Shown here: positions 32,922-38,721 of the stretch, one piece after another
Position numbering within the stretch: the first letter of the stretch is position 1
Layout: each line of letters starts with the position of its first letter
NCBI GenBank assembly: GCA_900768015.1
Contig: CAAGBI010000069.1
Location: 1-38,721 of the forward strand
DNA length: 38,721 nt
Direction of reading: 5' to 3'
Origin: an uncultured Alistipes sp.
Lineage (GTDB): Bacteria > Bacteroidota > Bacteroidia > Bacteroidales > Rikenellaceae
Program-made: the position numbers and the translations under genes
The notes under the pieces: model-generated
The model's database searches: none
Told to the model about the DNA's origin: nothing
Seen by the model: the letters and a program-made list of their open reading frames with translations, nothing else

Positions 32922-33660
32922 CTATTTTGAAGTTCTTAAGTTCTATTCCATTACTATCCATTGCAGCGTATGTAGCCTCCGCGCGCGACCAGTCGCTCAG
33001 GAAGAACACCTCGAAACTATCCACCACCCTGCGGTGTGGAATGTGCAGATGGCCGAAGATATAGGCCTCAACATCATTTTGCGAAGTGTGATGCTCCTTT
33101 GCATACTCCACAAGAAAATCCAAGACGCTTATGGGCAACTCCCTATTACCATGCGACTTACGCGACTTACCACTAAGCATCTTACCCAAGTATGCTGCGA
33201 TGTCGGGATGCACAAGCCAGCGGAACATCCAGCGCGCAACCTTCGAGCGGAAGAGAGCGTTCATAAGCTTCAGCATGGGCTCTCCCTTGATGTTCATGTT
33301 GTCGCCGTGGGCAAGGTGCAACTTACGACCACACACCTCCTCAATGCGGGGATTATGCTCAATGCGCACACCACACTCACGCTCGAGGTAATCGAGGCAC
33401 CACATGTCGTGGTTACCGGGGTAAAAGACAACCTCAACTCCCCTATCCGACAACTCCGCCAGGCGGCCCAAGACCCTTACAAAGCCGCGAGGTGCAACCT
33501 TGTGGTACTCGAACCAGAAGTCGAAGACATCGCCCAAGAGGTAGATGGCTTCGGCATCCTCGGCAACCATATCGAGCCAGCGGCAGAAGGCACGCTCGGC
33601 GCGCTCAGACTGCTCGCCATCGGCACAGCCGAGGTGTATGTCCGACACGAAGTATATCAT
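32905..33660 (-). CDS. lpxH: UDP-2,3-diacylglucosamine diphosphatase LpxH
   Basis: This 251-residue calcineurin-like phosphoesterase hydrolyses UDP-2,3-diacylglucosamine to lipid X in lipid A synthesis, on the cytoplasmic side of the inner membrane. The metal ligands are in DIHLG (D7, H9), GDVFDFW (D44), GNHD (82-85) and LAHGDNM. The start is 1 nt after the stop of the upstream gene, so translation is probably coupled. Confidence 0.9.
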   Translation of the reverse strand: MIYFVSDIHLGCADGEQSERAERAFCRWLDMVAEDAEAIYLLGDVFDFWFEYHKVAPRGFVRVLGRLAELSDRGVEVVFYPGNHDMWCLDYLERECGVRIEHNPRIEEVCGRKLHLAHGDNMNIKGEPMLKLMNALFRSKVARWMFRWLVHPDIAAYLGKMLSGKSRKSHGNRELPISVLDFLVEYAKEHHTSQNDVEAYIFGHLHIPHRRVVDSFEVFFLSDWSRAEATYAAMDSNGIELKNFKIDETIS

Positions 33661-33661
33661 T

Positions 33662-34807
33662 CTAAATAAGTCGCTTAACCTCGCGCTTGATGCTCTCTAT
33701 ATCCTCCTTAACTGAAGAGATGTCACCATCGCGGTTGATGATATAGGTTGTGGGAATCTTCTCCACATTGTAGAGCTCAACGACACGCGCATCGCCACCC
33801 GTATAGAGTGATGGCCATGGGAGGTTCTGCGCATTGATAGCCAAGACCCAGCTATCCTTATCCGTATCTACCGACACATGATATATCTCAAAGCCCTTGT
33901 CGTGATACTCGTTATAGAGCGCCTTAAGGTCAGCATTGAGGTTGTTGCTCATTGCGTTGAGTGCCGACCAGAAGTAGACAAGCACCACTTTACCCTCGAG
34001 CTCCGAGAGCTTGTGCTTAGTGCCACGAATATCCATAAGCTCCAAATCGGGGTACGACACCTCGTGCACACCCTCCAACACGCGGGCAAAAGCCTCACTC
34101 TCACCAACCTTACGCTCCAAGAGTGCTATATATGGCGATGTGGGGTATTTAGCCTTGATGCCCTCCAAAACGGAGTTGTAGTGTACGATGTTAATACCCT
34201 GACCCTCAAGCTGGGGGATATACTGCTCGGCTACCTTGTGATGAAGCGCATAGATCGAAGCGATGCAATCCTGATGTGAGCCCACGAAGCGCATCTGCTT
34301 GAGCATAGCCTCGCGTGCAAGGTCGTATGCGTGGAGCTCCAACTGACGGTTATTACCTATTGTAGGGAGCTGGTTTTCAGCGATATTGGCAAGCTCGTCA
34401 ACCGAAGCGAAGTAGTCGTGGCTGAACTGAGCAACGAGCGCCGACTCCTCGGAGCCCTCGACGCTATAGTTGAGGAAGATGTTACCCGCAGACTCCAACT
34501 CAATCTGGTCGCCAGGGGAAACAACAAGCGTTACGGGGCGGCTCTCGTTGGAGAACGCGAGGCGATAGAAGCGTGGCGACTCATCCTCAGCAATGGTGAG
34601 GGCAAAGTTAAACGCACCATCATCCTGCAAAGCTACGGCCTCGATCTGCTCCGCCTTGTCGAACTTATCTGTAATGCGCTCCAAGTAGATTGAGTCCACG
34701 CCACTGCCTACGAAGCGGCCAGAGATTGTGGTATTTGCTGTGGGCTCCTCGCTACAAGAGCTTAGTATTATAGCCATCGCCGAGATGGCAAAAAGCAATT
34801 TCTTCAT
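33662..34807 (-). CDS. TlpA-like thioredoxin-fold lipoprotein without the CxxC active site
   Basis: A 381-residue lipoprotein (lipobox LSSC, C18). Residues about 25-120 form a DUF4369-like beta domain, then a helical region, then a C-terminal thioredoxin/AhpC-like domain from about 250. The fold is clear (VVLVYFWSALNAMSNNL, EIYHVSVDTDKDSW, and the cis-Pro loop in EKIPTTYIINRDG), but the position that reads WCxPC in active members is LNAMS: N284 and S287 replace both cysteines. It cannot be a dithiol oxidoreductase. Similar lipoproteins are common in Bacteroidales. It lies between the DUF4290 gene and lpxH in one operon. Confidence 0.88.
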   Translation of the reverse strand: MKKLLFAISAMAIILSSCSEEPTANTTISGRFVGSGVDSIYLERITDKFDKAEQIEAVALQDDGAFNFALTIAEDESPRFYRLAFSNESRPVTLVVSPGDQIELESAGNIFLNYSVEGSEESALVAQFSHDYFASVDELANIAENQLPTIGNNRQLELHAYDLAREAMLKQMRFVGSHQDCIASIYALHHKVAEQYIPQLEGQGINIVHYNSVLEGIKAKYPTSPYIALLERKVGESEAFARVLEGVHEVSYPDLELMDIRGTKHKLSELEGKVVLVYFWSALNAMSNNLNADLKALYNEYHDKGFEIYHVSVDTDKDSWVLAINAQNLPWPSLYTGGDARVVELYNVEKIPTTYIINRDGDISSVKEDIESIKREVKRLI

Positions 34808-34873
34808 TATTTTACTGCTACTATATTTTATTTATATCTTTCAGGGTTTGAGTTAGTTACCCACCGCACGACG

Positions 34874-35545
34874 CTACTTATGTTGGTTGTGGCGCTGCTG
34901 CGGGCGTGCTCCCTTAACACTCTTGCGACCATTATTATGCTTCTGCACCTGCTGTTTACCGCGCTTCTGCACGCGCTGCTGAGAGCTTGCTCGATGCTCG
35001 CTGCGCATCTGTGTGATTGCAGAGAGGTCCATATCGTGGTCATCACCCACCATAAGTCGTATATCACGAACTATGGCCTCGTTGTTGGGGTGCTCGTTGT
35101 TAAACTCATAACCCTTGTTGCGCATATAACGCGCGATATTGACCATCTCGTGTGTAACGGGCTGTGTTTTTGACTCTTTGGCCAACTGCTCGACAAACTG
35201 GTGAAGGTACTTACCATAGTGCTTAAGCACGATGCGCGACTGGGGGTAGCGCAACTTTTGGGGTGTGAGCGTTAAATCTTGGCGTGAAGGTTGCGGGTAG
35301 GGCGAGTCGACATCCAACTTGAAATCTGACATTATGAACAGGTGGTCCCAGAGCTTATGCTTGAAATCCTCCGTATCGCGGAGCATGGGGTTGATATTAC
35401 CCATCACGGCAATCACGGCCTTAGCCTGGCGTGTGCGCTCGTGCCTATCCTCAATCTCGAGCAACGAATCTACCATCTCGTGGATATGGCGGCCATACTC
35501 CGGGAGATAGAGCTTGCGTCGGGTGAAATTATAGTTTTTTCTCAT
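34874..35545 (-). CDS. DUF4290 family protein
   Basis: A 223-residue protein with a conserved N-terminal part (KLYLPEYGRHIHEMVDSLLEIEDRHERTRQA, here cut in two: KLYLPEYGRHIHEMVD and then SLLEIEDRHERTRQA; followed by VMGNINPMLRDTEDFKHKLW). This is characteristic of the Bacteroidota family DUF4290, of unknown function. The last about 45 residues are a very basic, Gln/Arg/Lys-rich low-complexity tail (QQRVQKRGKQQVQKHNN) that suggests nucleic-acid contact. No signal peptide or membrane helix. It is the first gene of the operon leading to lpxH, thyA and folA. Confidence 0.87.
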   Translation of the reverse strand: MRKNYNFTRRKLYLPEYGRHIHEMVDSLLEIEDRHERTRQAKAVIAVMGNINPMLRDTEDFKHKLWDHLFIMSDFKLDVDSPYPQPSRQDLTLTPQKLRYPQSRIVLKHYGKYLHQFVEQLAKESKTQPVTHEMVNIARYMRNKGYEFNNEHPNNEAIVRDIRLMVGDDHDMDLSAITQMRSEHRASSQQRVQKRGKQQVQKHNNGRKSVKGARPQQRHNQHK

Positions 35546-35721
35546 TGCTATCGCTGTTAATTTTTGATTATATGCACCCCTTAAATCATAGATTTAGTCC
35601 TACTTTGGCCTCTAATCGGGTCATCTTGCTTGCCGACACTTGCACAATAGGTCGAAAGGCAGCATCTTTAATCGCAATTTAATTCTACAAAGTAAATGCA
35701 AATTATTCACATAAGCAAACT

Positions 35722-36864
35722 ATGACAAAAATTTTACTCCTTTCTCACTCCAAAAGTATGCTCAACTCGCTGCGTGAGCGGCTCAACTTCGAGAACATCG
35801 CCACCACCGAGGCCGAGAGCCTCCCGCGAGCAACCGAACTATGCAGCACGGGACACTTCGATGCCGCAATCGTCGACGGAGAGTTTTCATCCGAGGAGAT
35901 GGGACTTCCCACCATAGTCGTTACACGCACCCCCGACATCGAGTCTGCCGTGGCAGCCCTGCGCCATGGAGCCCTTGACTACCTCACACCACCCTTCGAC
36001 ATGAATCGCCTTCTGGAGACGCTGCGAAGCCTCACGGCAAACGACGAGGAGACAACCACACTGCCACAGAGGCGCAACTCTCGCTGCCATTCTAAGGGCA
36101 TTAACTGTGCCACACAGCCCATCATCGGCGAGTCGGTGGCAATAGAGCATGTGCGCAACATGATACGGCGTGTTGCACCCTCAGATGCCAGGGTGCTGGT
36201 GCTGGGCGAGAATGGCACGGGCAAGGAGCTTGTGGCACGATGGCTGCACCTTAAGAGCAACCGCGCAACAGCACCCTTCGTGGAGGTAAACTGCGCAGCC
36301 ATACCCTCGGAGCTTATTGAGAGTGAGCTCTTTGGCCACGAGAAGGGCTCTTTCACCTCGGCCGTGAAGCAGCGCAAGGGTAAGTTCGAGTTGGCCGACG
36401 GAGGCACACTCTTTATGGATGAGATTGGCGATATGTCGCTCTCGGCACAGGCGAAGGTTCTGCGCGCACTTCAGGAAAATAAAATCACGCGCGTGGGAGG
36501 CGACAGAGATATATCGGTCGATGTGCGCGTGGTGGCGGCCACGAACAAGGACATACGCAATGAGATACGCCTCGGGCACTTCCGCGAGGACCTCTACCAC
36601 CGCCTGAGTGTCATCGAGATAGATGTACCCCCGCTACGCGAACGCAGGGGTGATATAGGACTTCTTGTTGACCACTTTATAACCGAGATATGCACGCGCC
36701 ACGAGATAGGCGTCAAGGGGATAGACAACGAAGCAGTGCAGCTGCTCTCGCAATGCCCCTGGACGGGAAACATACGCGAGCTACACAATGTGGTAGAGCG
36801 GTTGATAATACTTAGTGATGAGCGCATTACGGCAGACTGCGTGCAGCGCTATTGCCGCACTTAG
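35722..36864 (+). CDS. Sigma-54-type AAA+ regulator with degenerate receiver and no HTH
   Basis: A 380-residue protein. Residues 1-105 have the length and helix pattern of a response-regulator receiver but lack the N-terminal acidic pair, and the usual conserved lysine is replaced (YLTPPFD); D52 is the only typical residue. Residues about 127-360 are a sigma-54 interaction AAA+ domain: Walker A GENGTGKE (K168), L1 loop GSFTSA at 209-214 in place of GAFTGA, and Walker B LFMDEIGD (D233, E234). The protein ends right after the AAA+ lid with no Fis-type HTH. No sensor kinase gene is adjacent. It may act without specific DNA binding or have a different role. Its stop overlaps the convergent phosphatase gene by 4 nt. 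Confidence 0.88.
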   Translation: MTKILLLSHSKSMLNSLRERLNFENIATTEAESLPRATELCSTGHFDAAIVDGEFSSEEMGLPTIVVTRTPDIESAVAALRHGALDYLTPPFDMNRLLETLRSLTANDEETTTLPQRRNSRCHSKGINCATQPIIGESVAIEHVRNMIRRVAPSDARVLVLGENGTGKELVARWLHLKSNRATAPFVEVNCAAIPSELIESELFGHEKGSFTSAVKQRKGKFELADGGTLFMDEIGDMSLSAQAKVLRALQENKITRVGGDRDISVDVRVVAATNKDIRNEIRLGHFREDLYHRLSVIEIDVPPLRERRGDIGLLVDHFITEICTRHEIGVKGIDNEAVQLLSQCPWTGNIRELHNVVERLIILSDERITADCVQRYCRT

Positions 36865-37526
36865 GCCTCTTTGAATAACTCCGCTTCGAGCTCTGCGACG
36901 GTTGTCACAACTCTCTCTGCGCCAGCCTCGTAGAGCTCCTCAGCAAAGCGGAAGCCCCACGCTACACCTATGGCGTCGATACCCGCAGCCGCAGCGGTAC
37001 GGATGTCGATACCAGAGTCGCCAATCATAACAGTTTTTGCGTGTTCCACACCCGCCTTTTGAAGGATGTTATTAACGATTTGTGGGTCGGGCTTGAGGGG
37101 TGCGCCCTCGCGATTACCCTCCACAGCCACAAAGTCTACATCGCCAAAGAACTTAGCCACAAGGCGGTCGGTGCCATGCTGAAACTTGTTGGATGCCACA
37201 GCGACCTGCACACCCTCCCTGCGGAGACGGTGCAAGAGGTCGTGCATACCCTCGTAGGGCACCGTATGGCGGTCGATGTTATCGACATAGTAGCGACGGA
37301 ACTGCGCCACGCACTCCTCAACATAGGCCTCATTAGCAGCCAATTGCGCGGGCAAGGCGCGCTCCACAAGGCGCTTGATGCCACCACCCACCATCTGGCG
37401 ATACTCCGCATCGGTGTGCTCGGGCAAGTTGCGCGAACGCATAACATAGTCTACTGACGCTGCGAGATCACCTATAGTATTTAGCAGCGTGCCATCCAAA
37501 TCGAATATGACAATATCGTACTTCAT
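36861..37526 (-). CDS. HAD phosphatase, phosphoglycolate phosphatase-like
   Basis: A 221-residue HAD hydrolase with a helical cap of the Gph/PGP type. Motif I is DLDGT (D9 nucleophile, D11 acid/base), motif II VASNK, and the motif III/IV region KPDPQIVNNILQKAGV followed by GDSGIDIRTAAAAG. The substrate is probably 2-phosphoglycolate or a related small phosphate ester, but family members vary. A -7 box TATCTTTG (37532-37539, minus) lies only 5 nt before the start codon, so the transcript is nearly leaderless. Confidence 0.9.
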   Translation of the reverse strand: MKYDIVIFDLDGTLLNTIGDLAASVDYVMRSRNLPEHTDAEYRQMVGGGIKRLVERALPAQLAANEAYVEECVAQFRRYYVDNIDRHTVPYEGMHDLLHRLRREGVQVAVASNKFQHGTDRLVAKFFGDVDFVAVEGNREGAPLKPDPQIVNNILQKAGVEHAKTVMIGDSGIDIRTAAAAGIDAIGVAWGFRFAEELYEAGAERVVTTVAELEAELFKEA

Positions 37527-37531
37527 GGGTG

Positions 37532-37561
37532 CAAAGATATGAAAAATAATTCTTATATTTG
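37532..37561. promoter_or_regulatory. Divergent core promoters giving nearly leaderless transcripts
   Basis: TATCTTTG on the minus strand (37532-37539) ends 5 nt before the phosphatase ATG (37526), and TATATTTG on the plus strand (37554-37561) ends 4 nt before the glycosyltransferase ATG (37566). No good -33 TTTG was found for either. Confidence 0.5.
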
Positions 37562-37565
37562 CCCT

Positions 37566-38462
37566 ATGATTCGTCTATCTCTTGTCATAGCAACATATAA
37601 TCGTGCCGAGCAACTTATGGTTACGCTGGGCTCCGTCGCTATGCAGAGCGCCCAAGCTGAGACATGGGAGTGCATCGTTGTAGACAACAACTCTTCGGAC
37701 AACACGCGCGAGCGAATCGAGGCCTTTGCAAAGGAGCATAACTCACTAAATATTAGGTATATCTTCGAGCAAAATCAGGGACTTTCATACGCCCGAAATG
37801 CGGGCATCAAGGCCAGCCGCGGAGATATTGTCGCATTCATTGACGACGACGAGCGCATCGTCGCGGAGTTCGTCACAGCCTACATTGAGCTCTTCGACCA
37901 ACACCCCGATGCCATGGCTGCGGGAGGCGAAATCATCGCCGAGTACCCCACTGGCCGCCCACGCTGGATGTCGCACTACACCGAGCGCCCCATCGCCAAC
38001 CCCATGAGCTTCGGAGATAGAGTAAAAATCTTCCCCGCGGGTCGCATACCGGGAGGTGGAAATATGGCTGTGCGCCGTAGGCTTTTCGACAGCATCGGCA
38101 TGTTCAACACCACGCTTGGTCGCACAGGAAAACGCCTCCTGGGAGGTGAGGAGAGCGACCTCTTCGACCGCATCGCAAAACACGGATACAGAGTATATTA
38201 CGCACCTCGCGCCGTGATGTATCACATCATCCCCGAGGAGAAACTTTCGCGCGACTATTTCGTGCGTCTTGCCACCAACACGGGCATCAGTCAGCGCACC
38301 CGTGCAGAACTCAACAACGCCATGCTACGACTCTATGTCGGCGAGGTGATAAAGTGGATGGCAACGCTCCTGCTCTGCCTTACGCATCGCCCCTCGCAAT
38401 CGCGCTATCTGCTCCTTATGCGCAAGCATATCTCGAAGGGTATTTTCACCACCAACAAGTGA
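37566..38462 (+). CDS. Family 2 glycosyltransferase
   Basis: A 298-residue GT-A fold enzyme. The N-terminal LSLVIATYNRAEQLMVTLGSV, the nucleotide-binding CIVVDNNSSDNT, and the metal-binding DDD at 93-95 (FIDDDE) are typical of GT2; GGGNMAVRR and GGEESDLFDRI mark the acceptor side. No membrane helices except a hydrophobic stretch (WMATLLLCL) near the C-terminus. ATG 37566 is chosen because the -7 box lies immediately before it; an upstream in-frame ATG at 37539 would precede the promoter. The product is probably a surface glycan, but donor and acceptor are unknown. Confidence 0.9.
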   Translation: MIRLSLVIATYNRAEQLMVTLGSVAMQSAQAETWECIVVDNNSSDNTRERIEAFAKEHNSLNIRYIFEQNQGLSYARNAGIKASRGDIVAFIDDDERIVAEFVTAYIELFDQHPDAMAAGGEIIAEYPTGRPRWMSHYTERPIANPMSFGDRVKIFPAGRIPGGGNMAVRRRLFDSIGMFNTTLGRTGKRLLGGEESDLFDRIAKHGYRVYYAPRAVMYHIIPEEKLSRDYFVRLATNTGISQRTRAELNNAMLRLYVGEVIKWMATLLLCLTHRPSQSRYLLLMRKHISKGIFTTNK

Positions 38463-38465
38463 TTC

Positions 38466-38488
38466 GTTGCGTGTGCGCGCAACTTTTT
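38466..38488 (+). terminator. Terminator of the glycosyltransferase gene
   Basis: A GC-rich 7-bp stem (38466-38472 with 38477-38483, one G-U pair) with a 4-nt loop is followed by TTTTTC. Confidence 0.8.
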
Positions 38489-38499
38489 CTTCTAAAAAA

Positions 38500-38531
38500 T
38501 TTGCTTTTCGCGGGCAGATTTCGTAACTTTG
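38500..38531 (+). promoter_or_regulatory. mutA promoter
   Basis: TTTG (38500-38503), 20 bp, TAACTTTG (38524-38531), an excellent match. The leader is about 115 nt. Confidence 0.82.
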
Positions 38532-38651
38532 TTGTGTTTTAGACCCTTTCATATCTCGCGCGTATGCGAATTATGAATGCTACAACACCAAGCAGAAAAA
38601 CTTAAGATATTAAATATCACACACTTAAAAACAATTAAATCTAAAACAACT

Positions 38652-38721
38652 ATGGCTAATACCAAAGAAAAGTTGTTCGCGGAGTTCCCACCAGTATCTA
38701 CTGAGCAGTGGGAGGCCGTTA
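38652..38721 (+). CDS. mutA: Methylmalonyl-CoA mutase small subunit, partial
   Basis: Only the first 23 codons are in the window (MANTKEKLFAEFPPVSTEQW, then EAV). This beginning closely matches Bacteroidota methylmalonyl-CoA mutase small subunits, which pair with MutB in the succinate-propionate pathway. The clear promoter upstream supports it as the first gene of its operon. Identification rests on a short N-terminus only. Confidence 0.75.
   Translation, partial: MANTKEKLFAEFPPVSTEQWEAV

Overview
The window comes from a member of the Bacteroidota, most likely the Bacteroidales and possibly a Rikenellaceae/Alistipes-like gut species. The evidence is the Bacteroidota core promoter (TTTG, 19-21 bp, TAnnTTTG) found repeatedly on both strands, a complete type V (FimA/Mfa-like) fimbrial locus, DUF3575, DUF3868, DUF4290 and DUF4906 proteins, many lipoprotein signal peptides, and the start of a methylmalonyl-CoA mutase small subunit at the right edge. 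The genus is an inference from gene content, not a search result.

Positions 1-719 hold no protein gene. The left end carries two tandem strong promoters pointing left and a boxA-like motif, so an rRNA operon probably lies just outside the window. It is followed by a purine-rich 9-bp tandem repeat and a cluster of palindromic repeats and terminator hairpins.

Positions 720-8889 (minus strand) are an operon headed by rsmE and encoding a six-gene hydrogenase-4/complex I-like membrane complex. Its membrane subunits look intact. Its large subunit has lost all four NiFe cysteines, its NuoB-like subunit has lost all four proximal cluster cysteines, and its ferredoxin domain keeps exactly one [4Fe-4S] ligand set. 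This fits the poorly understood energy-converting-hydrogenase-related (Ehr) type of complex in a strongly stripped form, and it is the most interesting system in the window.

Positions 8949-13366 hold two tandem exported M3 metallopeptidases, divergent from rsmE across a palindromic double promoter. An isolated spanin-like phage-type gene follows, then convergent aspA (aspartase) and gadB (glutamate decarboxylase).

Positions 17491-30517 form a surface-structure region: a large lipoprotein joining two fimbrillin-like modules to a CotH kinase domain, and facing it a six-gene type V fimbrial operon (DUF3575, DUF3868/OmpA, major fimbrillin, FimB/Mfa2-like anchor, Mfa-like subunit, DUF4906 tip-like protein). 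The operon has a long leader and an internal terminator just after the major subunit.

Positions 31083-38721 hold two tRNA-Pro genes, the operon DUF4290-tlpA-like-lpxH-thyA-folA, an unusual sigma-54 AAA+ regulator with a degenerate receiver and no HTH, a HAD phosphatase divergent from a family 2 glycosyltransferase, and the first 23 codons of mutA behind a clear promoter.
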